Shown in pieces: positions 1-8,735 of a stretch of DNA of 32,195 nucleotides; position 1 is the first letter of the stretch; every line of letters begins with the position of its first letter. Both the position numbers and the translations under genes were made by a program. The notes below the pieces were generated by a model that was not told the origin of the DNA, made no database searches, and saw only the letters and a program-made list of their open reading frames with translations. The DNA is taken from contig CACXHB010000141.1 in the NCBI GenBank assembly GCA_902767315.1, forward strand, positions 1-32,195. The letters are read 5' to 3'. The stretch comes from an uncultured Eubacteriales bacterium (lineage in GTDB: Bacteria; Bacillota; Clostridia; Christensenellales; Aristaeellaceae).

Positions 1-42
1 CAAGTGGATGCTTTTTCGGCTTTTCCCTCCCTTTTCCTACTT

Positions 43-78
43 GAAGCCCTATTACCTCGCTGCAATAGGGCTTCTTTG
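43..78 (+). terminator. Stem-loop, probable terminator of an upstream plus-strand gene
   Basis: A perfect 11-bp stem (43-53 with 64-74, arm GAAGCCCTATT) has a 10-base loop and is followed by TTT. The short T tract suits termination on the plus strand only moderately. It probably belongs to a gene lying left of the window. Confidence 0.5.
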
Positions 79-87
79 ACAGGCTGA

Positions 88-116
88 GGCCGCCCGCTTT
101 CGCGGACGGCCTTTTT
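88..116 (+). terminator. Intrinsic terminator between convergent genes
   Basis: A 10-bp GC-rich stem (88-97 with 102-111, one mismatch at the C/A position) with loop TTTC is followed by TTTTT (112-116). It is oriented for plus-strand transcription entering from outside the window. On the minus strand the same hairpin forms with a G-U pair just after the oppA stop codon but lacks a U tract, so it may act there only as a 3' stabilising hairpin. Confidence 0.65.
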
Positions 117-129
117 GCAAAAATCCGGA

Positions 130-1899
130 TTATTCGCCGATGGTGACGTAGTTCCAGACCACATCGCCAGTGACCAGCACGGCCAGATTCTTGACGTTGG
201 GCTTCACCATGTAGGGGTTCTTGTAGAAGTGCAGGGGAGCGACGGCGCCAGTGGCCATCAGGATCTTCTCCGCCTCGGCGCACTTGGCGGCGCGGGCAGC
301 GGGATCGGTCTCCGCCTTGATTTCATCTACCAGAGCGTCGTAGCACTCAGCCCAGGTCTGATCGCCGTTCAGGCCCCAGTAAGCGCCCAGACCGGCGTCC
401 TTGGTGTTGTCGGTGTAGCGAGTGTATTCGCCCACATCCTGGCCCAGACGGGGATAGTTGTTGCCGGACTTGCTGATGAAGATCTCCAGGAAGTTCACGC
501 AGTCGTTGAAGTCCGCAACCCAGCCCATACGGGAGGCTTCGGCGTCGCCCTTGCCCAGCTTCACCTGCAGGGTGGCCCAGGCTTCGGTGTTGATCACGCC
601 GGTGATGCCGACGCTGTTCCAGCACTCCTGCACATACTGCACGATGGCGGAGTTGGTGGCATTCTGGTTGAAGGAGAATTCGAAGGAAGGCACGTCGGTG
701 AACTTGATGTCGCCGCCCTCGATGGAGCCGGTGTAGCTGTAGCCCAGATCCATCAGAATGTGGATGGCTTCCACCATATCGGCGGTGTACACGGGGTTCT
801 CTTCGGAGGGAGTGGCGGTGCCGGTGTACCAGGTGTCATAGCCTTCGGCGGCGCGCACGTTTTCGTTCAGGCCGTCAGACAGGCCGCTGGGGAAGAAACC
901 GGTGGCCGCTTCTTCGCCGCCCATGGTGACGTAATCCACTTCGTCCTGACGGTTGATCATCAGGCCCAGGGCGTAACGAACCTTGGACTGCTCCTGCACG
1001 GTGAGGGTCTTGCCTTCGGGAGACAGATCCTTATGCACGTTGAACAGGATGTAGTAAGTGCCCAGCTGATCGCCCATGACCAGCTCGCCGGGATAGGTGG
1101 AATTCAGACGCTCGAATTCGGCGGGGTCAACGCTTTCGCAGAAGGAAACCGCGTCGGACTCATAGGCAGCCAGGATAGCGACGCTGTCCTCGGCCAGGTA
1201 GGCGTTGATGCCGCCCAGGGAGACCTTTTCGGCGTTCCAGTAATAGGGGTTCTTTTCGAAGGAAGCCACGTCGTCCACCTTGAACTCGGTCATGCGGAAG
1301 GGGCCGGTGCCGATGTACTTGGCGGGATCGGTGGCCCAGGCGCCTTCGGCGTCAGCCAGTTCAACCTTTACCGGATAGAAGGTGGTGAAGCCGCACAGCT
1401 CCAGGAAGTAGGCACAGGGGCTGGTCAGGGTAACCACCAGGGTACGGGCCTCGTCGTCGGCCACCACGTTCAGGGTGCCGTCGTCCAAGCGGGCGATGAC
1501 GTCGAACAGATAGCCATAGTCCGCGCCCAGCTCCGGATCAGCCGCGCGGTTCCAGCTCTTTACGAAATCGCTGGCGAAGAAATCGGAACCGTCGGACCAC
1601 TTCAGGCCTTCCCGCAGGGTGAAGGTGTAGACCGTGCCGTCCTCAGACACTTCGTAGCTTTCGGCCATTTCGGGGGCCTTGGAAGCCACGCCGTCAACGA
1701 CCTGGGTGCCCATCAGGCCGCAGAAGGCCAGACGGATGGTGTTGGAACCGGTGGAAGCGGAGTTCAGCGCGGGATCCAGGGTCTCAGGAGTGCCGCCGCC
1801 GTACATCACGTTGATAACTTCGCCTTCCGCGGACGCAGACATCGCGCAGAAAGACAATACCATCATCAGCGACAGAACCAGTGCGAGCAGTTTCTTCAT
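130..1899 (-). CDS. oppA: Oligopeptide ABC transporter substrate-binding protein (OppA-like)
   Basis: Extracellular solute-binding protein of family 5 (SBP_bac_5), 589 aa, the usual length for peptide binders. It captures peptides outside the cell and hands them to the OppBC channel. The N-terminus is a signal peptide: MKKLL, a hydrophobic stretch, then ASA before EGE, which looks like a signal peptidase I site near residue 25. A cysteine is present (SFCAMS), but the residues before it do not form a good lipobox, which is unusual for a Gram-positive binding protein. The mature start has the family pattern 'PETLDPALNSA'. The start codon has a strong AAAGGAGGA site. It is the last gene of the minus-strand opp operon, separated from oppF by a 69-base spacer with a small stem-loop. 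The exact peptide or other substrate cannot be read from sequence. Confidence 0.93.
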   Translation of the reverse strand: MKKLLALVLSLMMVLSFCAMSASAEGEVINVMYGGGTPETLDPALNSASTGSNTIRLAFCGLMGTQVVDGVASKAPEMAESYEVSEDGTVYTFTLREGLKWSDGSDFFASDFVKSWNRAADPELGADYGYLFDVIARLDDGTLNVVADDEARTLVVTLTSPCAYFLELCGFTTFYPVKVELADAEGAWATDPAKYIGTGPFRMTEFKVDDVASFEKNPYYWNAEKVSLGGINAYLAEDSVAILAAYESDAVSFCESVDPAEFERLNSTYPGELVMGDQLGTYYILFNVHKDLSPEGKTLTVQEQSKVRYALGLMINRQDEVDYVTMGGEEAATGFFPSGLSDGLNENVRAAEGYDTWYTGTATPSEENPVYTADMVEAIHILMDLGYSYTGSIEGGDIKFTDVPSFEFSFNQNATNSAIVQYVQECWNSVGITGVINTEAWATLQVKLGKGDAEASRMGWVADFNDCVNFLEIFISKSGNNYPRLGQDVGEYTRYTDNTKDAGLGAYWGLNGDQTWAECYDALVDEIKAETDPAARAAKCAEAEKILMATGAVAPLHFYKNPYMVKPNVKNLAVLVTGDVVWNYVTIGE

Positions 1900-1942
1900 G
1901 GACTGTTCCTCCTTTAATCATTGGGGTACGTTTTTTATTGCA

Positions 1943-1959
1943 CACCGGATTTTCCGGCG
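1943..1959 (-). other. Intercistronic stem-loop between oppF and oppA
   Basis: A 7-bp stem (1943-1949 with 1953-1959, one G-U pair) with a 3-base loop lies between the oppF stop and the oppA ribosome binding site. Hairpins at this place can protect or separately stabilise the binding-protein part of the message. That role is inferred. Confidence 0.35.
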
Positions 1960-1968
1960 ATACAATCG

Positions 1969-2937
1969 TCAGATGTTATGGCAGGCCGCGAAATGGCCGG
2001 GGGCGATTTCCCGCATCTGGGGACATTCTTCCGCGCAGCGCTGGGTGGCGAACCGGCAGCGGGTGCGGAAGGCGCAGCCAGAGGGCATGTTCATGGGGCT
2101 GGGCACGTCGCCCTGCAGCACGATTCGGTGAGAGGAGCGGGCCTTGTCCGGATCCGGCATGGGCACGGCGGACAAAAGCGACACGGTGTAGGGATGCGCC
2201 GGATGATGATGCAGCTCCACCGAAGAGGCCAGCTCCACCATCTTGCCCAGATACATCACCGCCACCCGGTTGGAAATGTGCTTTACCACCGAAAGATCGT
2301 GGGCGATGAACAGATAGCTCAGGCCCAATTGATCCTGCAGATCCTCCAGCATGTTGATGACCTGGGCCTGAATGGACACGTCCAGGGCGCTGACGGGCTC
2401 GTCGCAGACGATGAATTCCGGGTTGGAAGCCAGGGCCCGGGCGATGCCGATGCGCTGACGCTGACCGCCGGAGAATTCGTGAGCGTAACGGGTGGACTGT
2501 TCGCCGGAAATGCCCACCGTACGCAGCAGCTCCTGCACCCGCTCCGCCCGCTCCTGACGGGTTTTGCAGAGCTTATGCACGTCGATAGGCTCGGCCACGA
2601 TGTCGCCCACCGTCATGCGGGGATTCAGAGACGAATAGGGATCCTGAAACACCATCTGCGCCCGGCGATGATATTCGTCCAGGGTCTTTTTGGTAATCTT
2701 CATCCCGTCAAAGGAGATTTCACCGGAGGTGGGCTTATACAGGTGCAGAAGCGAACGGCCCACCGTGGTCTTGCCGCAGCCGGACTCCCCCACCAGGCCC
2801 AGGGTTTCCCCCTTGCCGATGGTGAAGGACACGTCGTCCACCGCCTTGAGCATGGTGGTCTTCAAAAAGCCCGTGGTGATGGGGAAATACTGCTTCAGGT
2901 GCTTTACCTCTACCAGAGGCCTATACTCCTGGGTCAT
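1969..2937 (-). CDS. oppF: Oligopeptide ABC transporter ATP-binding protein (OppF-like)
   Basis: Cytoplasmic ATPase subunit that powers peptide import, 322 aa. Walker A is GESGCGKT at residues 50-57, the Q-loop is in '[13 protein letters not shown]', the ABC signature is FSGGQRQR, and Walker B runs into '[12 protein letters not shown]'. The C-terminus carries the oligopeptide/dipeptide-type extension with cysteines ('[14 protein letters not shown]'), which in this family can bind an iron-sulfur cluster. The start codon overlaps the oppD stop by four bases (ATGA), so translation is coupled. It pairs with OppD as the two different ATPases of the importer. Confidence 0.95.
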   Translation of the reverse strand: MTQEYRPLVEVKHLKQYFPITTGFLKTTMLKAVDDVSFTIGKGETLGLVGESGCGKTTVGRSLLHLYKPTSGEISFDGMKITKKTLDEYHRRAQMVFQDPYSSLNPRMTVGDIVAEPIDVHKLCKTRQERAERVQELLRTVGISGEQSTRYAHEFSGGQRQRIGIARALASNPEFIVCDEPVSALDVSIQAQVINMLEDLQDQLGLSYLFIAHDLSVVKHISNRVAVMYLGKMVELASSVELHHHPAHPYTVSLLSAVPMPDPDKARSSHRIVLQGDVPSPMNMPSGCAFRTRCRFATQRCAEECPQMREIAPGHFAACHNI

Positions 2938-3980
2938 TCCTCGTCACCTCCGTCCAGCTTCATCCGCACAATTTCGCCGTTTTCGCCGTATTCGATCAGG
3001 CCCTTTTCCATGCCGGTTTTGTAATTCATCCAGCAGGCGGCCAGGTGGTCTCTGCCCACCCATACTTCCGGAGCGCGGCCCTGGAGGCAGACCTTCATGG
3101 CCTTTTCGCACCGGGGAGCGAAGGGACAGCCGCTGGGCATCCGCAGCAGATCGATGGGCGTGCCGGAAATGGGCACCAGCCGTTCCTTCTCGTCGCTGTC
3201 GATATTGGGAATGGACCGCAGAAGGCCTTTGGTGTATTCATGCTGGGGATGGTAGAAAATCTTGTCCGCCGTGCCCCGCTCGCAAACGCCGCCGGCGTAC
3301 ATGATAATGACCTCGTCGCACATGCCGGCAATGACGCCCAAGTCATGGGTAATCATGAGAATGGCCATGCCCAGCTTTTTCTGCAGATCCTGCATCAGTT
3401 CCAGAATCTGCGCCTGGATGGTCACGTCCAGGGCGGTGGTGGGCTCGTCGGCAATGAGGATATCCGGTTCGCAGGCCAGCGCCATGGCGATCATCACCCG
3501 CTGACGCATGCCGCCGGAAAGCTCGTATGGATACTGCTTCAGGCGCTTTTCCGGTTCGTTGATGCCCACCAGAGACAACAGCTCCGCCGCCCGATCCCGG
3601 GCCTGGGCGCCGTTGCGGCCGGTGTGCAGCTTAATGGCCTCCACCAGCTGATTGCCCACGGTGTACACCGGGTTCAGGCTGGTCATGGGGTCCTGAAAGA
3701 TGATGGAGATCCGGTTGCCGCGGATTTTCCGCATTTCGCTGTCCGGTAGGCCCACCAGCTCCTGGCCCTTGAACTTGATGCTGCCGCCCACGATGCGGCC
3801 GGGATGGGTCAGTATCTGCAAAATGGAATACGCCGTCACGCTTTTGCCCGATCCGGATTCTCCCACAATGCCCAGCACCTTGCCGCTGTCCAAATTGAAG
3901 GAAACGCCGTTTACGGCCTTTACTTCACCCGCGGGCGTAAAGAAGGACGTTCTCAAATCTCTGACTTCCAGCAATGCCAT
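2934..3980 (-). CDS. oppD: Oligopeptide ABC transporter ATP-binding protein (OppD-like)
   Basis: Second ATPase subunit of the peptide importer, 348 aa. Walker A GESGSGKS is at residues 40-47. '[13 protein letters not shown]' contains the Q-loop, 'LSGGMRQR' is the ABC signature, and '[13 protein letters not shown]' is Walker B with the D-loop. The C-terminal oligo_HPY-type region has the cysteine pattern '[14 protein letters not shown]'. It starts 20 bases after oppC with GGAGG upstream and overlaps oppF. The OppD/OppF assignment rests on order and on the 'GMRQR' versus 'GQRQR' signature; DppD/DppF would be indistinguishable without the substrate. Confidence 0.95.
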   Translation of the reverse strand: MALLEVRDLRTSFFTPAGEVKAVNGVSFNLDSGKVLGIVGESGSGKSVTAYSILQILTHPGRIVGGSIKFKGQELVGLPDSEMRKIRGNRISIIFQDPMTSLNPVYTVGNQLVEAIKLHTGRNGAQARDRAAELLSLVGINEPEKRLKQYPYELSGGMRQRVMIAMALACEPDILIADEPTTALDVTIQAQILELMQDLQKKLGMAILMITHDLGVIAGMCDEVIIMYAGGVCERGTADKIFYHPQHEYTKGLLRSIPNIDSDEKERLVPISGTPIDLLRMPSGCPFAPRCEKAMKVCLQGRAPEVWVGRDHLAACWMNYKTGMEKGLIEYGENGEIVRMKLDGGDEE

Positions 3981-4000
3981 AATGCTTTGTCCTCCTTCCC

Positions 4001-5047
4001 TTAAGAGCGCAGTTTCGGGTCAAAGGCGTCCCGCAGACCGTTGCCCAGCAGATTGAAGGACAAAACGATCAGGAAAATGGACGCCGCCGGGAACAGCAGC
4101 AGATACGGATAGGAAACCAGTCCGCTGCGGGCGTCGGAGGCCAGAGAGCCCAGGGAAGGCATCGGCATGGAGACGCCCATGCCCACGAAGGACAGAAACG
4201 ACTCGGTGAAGATGGCGCTGGGAATCTGCATGGCCGCGGTGATGATGATTACGGAAACGCAGTTGGGCAGCATGTGCTTGCGAATGATGTGGGCCGCCTT
4301 TGCGCCGGTGGCCTGAGAGGCCAGCACGTATTCCTGTTCCTTAATGGAAAGCACCTGGCCGCGCACCTGGCGGGCCATGCCCACCCAGTAAAGCAGGCCG
4401 AAGACGATGAAGATGGAAATCATGCCCGGGCCAAGGCGGATAATCAGGTCGCTTTTGGAATTGCTGATCATGTCCTTAATGGCCACGGAAAGCAGAATCA
4501 CGATGAGCACATCCGGCAGGGAGTAAATGATGTCCACGATACGCATCATGACCATATCCACCTTGCCGCCGAAATAGCCGGAAACGGAGCCGTAGATAAT
4601 GCCGATCACGATAACGATCAGCGCGGACACGAAGCCCACCAGCAGGGAGATCCGGGTGCCGTAAATGACGCGGATGCAGTAATCCCGGCCCAGGTTATCC
4701 GTGCCCATAATGTGGGGGAAGACCTTTTCCCCGGCGGCCATGCGGGCCTGTTCCTTCTTGGAATACTCGAAGGGGGCCAGGTGTTTGCCGGTCACGTCCT
4801 GCTGGGTGTAGGTGTAGGGGTAAAAGGTGGGCACGATCACGGCGATCAGGGTAATGATCACCAATACGCCCAGGCAGATCATGGCCATTTTGTTGCGGCC
4901 CAGCCGGCCCATGGCGTCCCGCAGGAAGGAGACGGATTTGCGCTGGGTCAGCTGCTGCGCCTTTTCCTCGTCGGAAGCGGGCTTAAACAGCTGGGGATCC
5001 ATCTGCAAAGAAAGGAAATTTTTCTTCGGCATGTCCTGATGTTCCAT
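4001..5047 (-). CDS. oppC: Oligopeptide ABC transporter permease (OppC-like)
   Basis: Inner-membrane channel subunit, 348 aa. It has a roughly 50-residue polar N-terminal tail (OppC_N region), a first membrane segment near 'MAMICLGVLVIITLIAVIVP', the conserved 'GTDNLGRD' motif, then the permease core with the cytoplasmic EAA-type loop 'ASQATGAKAAHIIRKHMLPN' that docks on the ATPases. It ends in the typical 'LGNGLRDAFDPKLR'. It lies 14 bases downstream of oppB and has a GAGGCGAGG ribosome binding site. Confidence 0.95.
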   Translation of the reverse strand: MEHQDMPKKNFLSLQMDPQLFKPASDEEKAQQLTQRKSVSFLRDAMGRLGRNKMAMICLGVLVIITLIAVIVPTFYPYTYTQQDVTGKHLAPFEYSKKEQARMAAGEKVFPHIMGTDNLGRDYCIRVIYGTRISLLVGFVSALIVIVIGIIYGSVSGYFGGKVDMVMMRIVDIIYSLPDVLIVILLSVAIKDMISNSKSDLIIRLGPGMISIFIVFGLLYWVGMARQVRGQVLSIKEQEYVLASQATGAKAAHIIRKHMLPNCVSVIIITAAMQIPSAIFTESFLSFVGMGVSMPMPSLGSLASDARSGLVSYPYLLLFPAASIFLIVLSFNLLGNGLRDAFDPKLRS

Positions 5048-5061
5048 TTTTCCTCGCCTCC

Positions 5062-5988
5062 TCAGGAAAGATTGATTCTGGGATCCATCACCTTATAAAG
5101 CACGTCGGCAATGAAGTTCATCAAAACCATAATCAGCGCCAGGAAGATGGTAACGCCCATAATCATCATGTAGTCGGTTCGAAGCATGCTGTTCACAAAC
5201 AGTCTGCCCAGCCCGGGCACGGAGAAGATATTCTCCACCACCATGGAGCCGGTGAGAATGTAGGCCATCATGGGGCCAGCGTAGGTAATCACCGGGCCCA
5301 TGGAGTTTTTCAGCGCGTGTTTGAAGATCACCTTATTATTGCGCAGGCCCTTGGCCCGGGCGGTGCGGATGTAATCCTGCCCCAGCACGTCCAGCATGGC
5401 GGAGCGCTCCAGGCGGGTGATGTACGCCATGGGATACAGCGCCAGGGAAACCGCCGGCAGGATCATGCCGCCCTTCTGCGTGGCCATGGTGGGGGCCCAT
5501 TCCAGCTTCAGGCAGAAAATAATCAGAAGCAGAGTGGCGATAACGAAGGAGGGCATGCTCACCAGCGCGGTGGTGACCACCTGAATCACCTTGTCCAGCC
5601 ACTTGCCCCGCTTCAGCCCCGCCAGCGCTCCCAGGATCACTCCGGAGACAATGGCCATGGCCGCCGCGGAAAGGCCCAGCCGGGCGGAATATCCGAAGCC
5701 GCCCATGATCAGTTCAATGACCGTGGAACCGATCCATTTGGTGGAAAGCCCGAAGTCTCCCCGAAGGATGTTCTTCAAATAATTGACGAACTGCACCGGC
5801 ACCGGCTTGTCAAAACCGTATTTTGCCTCCAGCGCCGCGATGGTTTCGTCGGATTTTGCTTTTTCGGAACTGAAGGGGCTGGCCGGAATGGCGTGCATCA
5901 CGAAAAAGGTGATGGCAATTACAAGAAAGATCGTCAGCACCGCCATGCAAAATCGTTTTATGACATACAGGAGGAATTTTGAATTCAT
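5062..5988 (-). CDS. oppB: Oligopeptide ABC transporter permease (OppB-like)
   Basis: First gene of the opp operon, 308 aa, the usual OppB length. The N-terminal membrane segment (about residues 9-31) is followed by the family's periplasmic region 'PASPFSSEKAKSDETIAALEAKYG' in which the 'KYGFDKP' pattern is typical. The core has five further membrane segments and the EAA-type loop 'DYIRTARAKGL'. The C-terminus reads 'VLYKVMDPRINL', as in DppB/OppB proteins. With OppC it forms the translocation pore. The promoter is at 6071-6099 and the leader is about 80 bases. Confidence 0.95.
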   Translation of the reverse strand: MNSKFLLYVIKRFCMAVLTIFLVIAITFFVMHAIPASPFSSEKAKSDETIAALEAKYGFDKPVPVQFVNYLKNILRGDFGLSTKWIGSTVIELIMGGFGYSARLGLSAAAMAIVSGVILGALAGLKRGKWLDKVIQVVTTALVSMPSFVIATLLLIIFCLKLEWAPTMATQKGGMILPAVSLALYPMAYITRLERSAMLDVLGQDYIRTARAKGLRNNKVIFKHALKNSMGPVITYAGPMMAYILTGSMVVENIFSVPGLGRLFVNSMLRTDYMMIMGVTIFLALIMVLMNFIADVLYKVMDPRINLS

Positions 5989-6070
5989 CGATTCCCGCCC
6001 CTTTCAGTTTGCTCAGGTATGCATTTTATCCATCAAAAATTTCCTGAATTCTGCGTTTTTGGTTGTTTCT

Positions 6071-6099
6071 ATTATAAAACTGCATTTTTACGATGTCAA
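6071..6099 (-). promoter_or_regulatory. Promoter of the opp operon
   Basis: Perfect consensus on the minus strand: -35 TTGACA (6094-6099), 17-base spacer, -10 TATAAT (6071-6076). Transcription would start near 6064, leaving a leader of about 76 bases before oppB. Confidence 0.85.
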
Positions 6100-6312
6100 G
6101 GCATTCATTCTCATTTCAACCGCTTTACCGTGTTAATATTTCCGTTCATTCGGACCATTTCTGCATAATTGCATCGTATCAGCCGTAATTATGCAATTCC
6201 GCCATTCAAAAACAGTCGTCACTAGCGGCGCACACAAAATTTTACCAATTACGGCCCGGATTGTTGCGTGCACAAACAATATTGCAAATTCTTCTGTTTC
6301 GTGAATCTTAAT

Positions 6313-6341
6313 TTGCATACCCGGGCAAGGCATGCTAAAAT
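6313..6341 (+). promoter_or_regulatory. Promoter of the Cro/C1-TetR-membrane gene set
   Basis: -35 TTGCAT (6313-6318), 17-base spacer, -10 TAAAAT (6336-6341) preceded by TG one base upstream (extended -10). It lies 28 bases before the GTG start at 6369, which has AAAGGAGA eight bases upstream. Confidence 0.75.
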
Positions 6342-6368
6342 TGAATCAGCATAAAGGAGACTGATTCC

Positions 6369-6602
6369 GTGAACGATACGCATTCTGAATCCGTGTTTTC
6401 CTATGATAAGCTTTGGAAGCTGCTGATGGACAGGCGCATGCGCAAAAAGGATCTGCAGCTTTCCGCCCACATCTCCCCCGCCGTCATCGCAAAAATGGGC
6501 CGCCGGGAAGGGGTCAATCTGGAAACCCTGGCCAAGATATGCTTTGCCCTGAAGTGCGATTTGACCGACGTGGTGGAAATCAATCGGAAAAGGAGCAGTT
6601 AA
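6369..6602 (+). CDS. Small Cro/C1-type (YozG-like) transcriptional regulator
   Basis: A 77-residue single-domain HTH protein with a GTG start. The pattern 'LWKLLMDRRMRKKDLQLSAHIS' then 'AVIAKMGRREGVNLETLAKICFALKCDLTDVVE' matches the Cro/C1-type HTH_26 family, in which a short Xre-like domain ends with '..CDLTDVVE'. It probably binds DNA as a dimer. It begins the plus-strand operon and is two bases upstream of a TetR-type regulator, so both are likely made from the same message. The target is not visible; the divergent opp/operon promoter region next door is the obvious candidate (inference). Confidence 0.85.
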   Translation: MNDTHSESVFSYDKLWKLLMDRRMRKKDLQLSAHISPAVIAKMGRREGVNLETLAKICFALKCDLTDVVEINRKRSS

Positions 6603-6604
6603 CC

Positions 6605-7189
6605 ATGGCGTCTTTTACCCGCAAGGCGATTATGGCCTCGTTTGTGAAATTGTTGGAAGAACGCCCCCTTTCAAAGGTCACCGTCAAGGACATTGTGGAA
6701 GACTGCGGCATCAACCGCAACACCTTCTATTATCATTTTGAGGATATTCCTTCCCTCATCGAGGCCATCGTGCGGGAAGAAACCGAAACCGTGCTGCACA
6801 ATCACGAGGCTATTGAATCCTTCGAGGAATGTCTGGAAATCGCCAGCCGCTTTATTTTGCAGCACCGAAAGGCCGCCCTACATATTTATAATTCCTCCGG
6901 CAGGGACATTTTTCAGCGGTATCTGATGCAGATGTGCCGCTATGTGGTGGAAAGTTATATCAACACCAAATTCACCGACTTCCACCCCTCTGAGGAGGAC
7001 AGGGACATCATCCTGCAATTGTACTCCTGCCAGTGCTTCGGGCTGTTTATCGACTGGCTGGAGGGCGGGCTGAAGGACGACTTTCCCCGGCGAATGGACC
7101 GCTTGTGCCACCTGCGCAAGGGCCTGATAGAAGAAACCTTCCGGCGCAGTCAGGAAGAGCTGACCGCCAGAAACGGAGGCATCGCATGA
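6605..7189 (+). CDS. TetR/AcrR-family transcriptional regulator
   Basis: 194 aa. I chose ATG 6605 because the protein then begins with the family's N-terminus and AAAGGAG lies about nine bases upstream; the longer frame from 6413 only overlaps the previous gene. The HTH is at residues 25-46 ('KVTVKDIVEDCGINRNTFYYHFEDI'), with the 'FYYHF' recognition-helix end typical of TetR proteins. The C-terminal two thirds are helical and would form the ligand-binding and dimer domain, resembling the TetR_C_7 type used by DhaS-like regulators. The stop overlaps the next start (ATGA), indicating translational coupling. It may control this membrane operon. Confidence 0.9.
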   Translation: MASFTRKAIMASFVKLLEERPLSKVTVKDIVEDCGINRNTFYYHFEDIPSLIEAIVREETETVLHNHEAIESFEECLEIASRFILQHRKAALHIYNSSGRDIFQRYLMQMCRYVVESYINTKFTDFHPSEEDRDIILQLYSCQCFGLFIDWLEGGLKDDFPRRMDRLCHLRKGLIEETFRRSQEELTARNGGIA

Positions 7190-7989
7190 ACCTGCCCCTT
7201 GTGGAAAACTATGTACTGATGTTTTTTGTCTGCGCCGTGCTGGGCTGGGTAATGGAAGTTACCTGCAAGCTCATCGAACTGCACCGCTTTATCAACCGGG
7301 GCTTCCTCATCGGCCCCTATTGCCCCATTTACGGCTGGGGCGCGGTGCTGGTCTCTCTGTCCCTCTCCCGCTACGCCTCCTCTCCGGTCATTGTGTTTAT
7401 CATGGCCATGGTGGTCTGCGGCACGCTGGAATATCTCACCAGCTATTTCATGGAAAAGCTTTTCCACGCCCGGTGGTGGGATTACAGCAACCGCCGGTTC
7501 AACCTGAACGGCCGCGTCTGTGCCAACACGCTGATTCCCTTCGGCCTGCTGGGGCTGACCATGGTCTATCTGGTAAAGCCCTTCCTGTTCGGGCTGTTTG
7601 ACCGGCTCAGCGGAAATCTCCGGCTGGGGTTGGCCATCGGCGTGGTCGTAATCATGATCGCCGACCATGTGATCTCCATCGTCGTGCTGGGCCGCATCCG
7701 CCACACCGCGGAACTCACCGGCGGCGACGACACCGAAACCCTTACCCGCCTGGTTCGGGAAAAGCTGCAGTCCAACGCCCTGGTGCGCCGCGCCATGCGA
7801 GCCTTCCCCGGCGTGCGGCTGTATAACCGGGACATCATGCGCCTTCTGAAGGAAAAGAGCGCTCAGCTCAAGGCGGAATTCAACCAGCGCGAGGCCCGCA
7901 GGCGGGAAAGCATGGAGCGCAGCGAGGAAAAGTTCCGCGAAAATCTCCAGCAGCTTCGCCAGGAAAAGAAGAACCACCGGCATTCCTGA
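7186..7989 (+). CDS. CmpB-like putative ABC transporter permease (PF06541-type membrane protein)
   Basis: 267 aa; starts at ATG 7186, overlapping the TetR stop. The N-terminus 'MLGWVMEV'-like segment ('AVLGWVMEVTCKLIELHRFINRGFLIGPYCPIYGWGAV') is the hallmark of the ABC_trans_CmpB family, including the 'RGF..GP..PIYG' signature. Four to five membrane segments follow, then 'LEYLTSYFMEKLFHARWWDYSNRRFNLNGR' in pieces typical of the family. The last ~60 residues are a charged, probably coiled-coil cytoplasmic tail rich in E, K and R. The biochemical role of the family is unknown despite its name. It sits between the regulators and the MMPL module. Confidence 0.85.
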   Translation: MNLPLVENYVLMFFVCAVLGWVMEVTCKLIELHRFINRGFLIGPYCPIYGWGAVLVSLSLSRYASSPVIVFIMAMVVCGTLEYLTSYFMEKLFHARWWDYSNRRFNLNGRVCANTLIPFGLLGLTMVYLVKPFLFGLFDRLSGNLRLGLAIGVVVIMIADHVISIVVLGRIRHTAELTGGDDTETLTRLVREKLQSNALVRRAMRAFPGVRLYNRDIMRLLKEKSAQLKAEFNQREARRRESMERSEEKFRENLQQLRQEKKNHRHS

Positions 7990-8138
7990 TTTCGTTGGAC
8001 AAATTCGGTTAAATGTCTAAAATTTGGACAATGCGGCCGCCCTGCCTGTTTTTATGGCAGGGGCGGCCGTCTGTCTGTTTTGGGAAAAGCCGCCTTCTGA
8101 TATACTTATCTGCGTCAAGGATCAGGAGGTGGATAACT
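7990..8138 (+). promoter_or_regulatory. Intergenic region with two promoter-like elements and a terminator-like hairpin
   Basis: First promoter: TTGGAC (7995-8000), 17-base spacer, TAAAAT (8018-8023). Hairpin: 13-14-bp GC-rich stem (8034-8046 with 8056-8069, one bulge) followed by TCTGTCTGTTTT. Second: extended -10 TGATATACT (8098-8106), just ahead of the AGGAGGT site of the next gene. TTGGACAA is repeated at 7995 and 8024, 29 bases apart. The hairpin probably ends transcription from the regulator genes, and the second promoter restarts it for hdeD-MMPL. Confidence 0.6.
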
Positions 8139-8735
8139 GTGCGTTCCACAAAAACAATCCGCGCGGCGAAGACGGGCTACATCATCATCTCTTCGCTGCT
8201 GATGGTTCTGGGGGTGCTGATAATGGCGCTGCCGGATCTGTCTGTTTCCGTCATCGGCATACTGGCCGGGGCGATGCTGGTGGCCTTCGGGCTGGTAAAA
8301 CTGGTGGGATTTTTTTCCCGGGATCTTTACCGGCTGGCCTTCCAATTTGATCTGGCCATGGGCATCCTGCTGGCGGTGATGGGCGTTATCCTGCTGGCCC
8401 GTCCCCACATGGCCATGAACTTCATCTGCGTGGCCCTGGGCATTACGTTCCTGGCCGACGGCCTTTTGAAGGTGCAGATGTCCCTGGACGCCCGGCGGTT
8501 CGGGCTGAAAAGCTGGTGGGCCATCCTGCTGTTCGGGCTGTTCGTGGGCGGCGTAGGCGTGGTGCTGGTATTGCGGCCCACCCAGAGCGCCCGGATCATG
8601 ACCATCCTGCTGGGGGTATGCACCCTGTTTGAAGGGGCGCTGAACCTGATCGTTTCCCTGTTCGCGGTAAAAATCATCCGGCATCAGCAGCCGGACGTGA
8701 TTGAAATTGATTATGATGAAAGGAAGGATCTGTAA
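8139..8735 (+). CDS. HdeD-like (DUF308) membrane protein
   Basis: 198 aa, GTG start at 8139 with AGGAGGT eight bases upstream; a longer frame from 8013 is not supported because it would run through the terminator hairpin. Six hydrophobic segments arranged as three pairs, with short repeats such as 'ILAGAMLVAFGLVKL', 'VALGITFLADGLLKV' and 'LLGVCTLFEGALNLI', are the repeating short-repeat (DUF308) pattern of HdeD proteins. HdeD in E. coli is linked to acid resistance; here the function is unknown. Its stop overlaps the MMPL start (TAATG), so it is translated together with the transporter. Confidence 0.88.
   Translation: MRSTKTIRAAKTGYIIISSLLMVLGVLIMALPDLSVSVIGILAGAMLVAFGLVKLVGFFSRDLYRLAFQFDLAMGILLAVMGVILLARPHMAMNFICVALGITFLADGLLKVQMSLDARRFGLKSWWAILLFGLFVGGVGVVLVLRPTQSARIMTILLGVCTLFEGALNLIVSLFAVKIIRHQQPDVIEIDYDERKDL

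Larger units (their letters stand above)
5989..6368. other. Divergent intergenic region, opp operon / regulator operon
   Basis: About 380 AT-rich bases with no convincing gene. It holds the minus-strand opp promoter (6071-6099), the plus-strand promoter of the regulator operon (6313-6341), and an inverted repeat TGCATAATT (6162-6170) / AATTATGCA (6187-6195). A 66-codon minus-strand frame at 6133-6333 lacks a ribosome binding site and was not called. Confidence 0.7.

Noticed and set aside
115-1917. 600-codon plus-strand open frame opposite oppA, and similar long antisense frames opposite oppF, oppC and MMPL
   Set aside because: They are products of GC-rich codon bias on the opposite strand; they have low-complexity G/H/V/Q composition, no ribosome binding site and no family features.
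6133-6333. 66-codon minus-strand frame in the opp/regulator intergenic region
   Set aside because: No ribosome binding site, AT-rich regulatory DNA with promoters on both sides.
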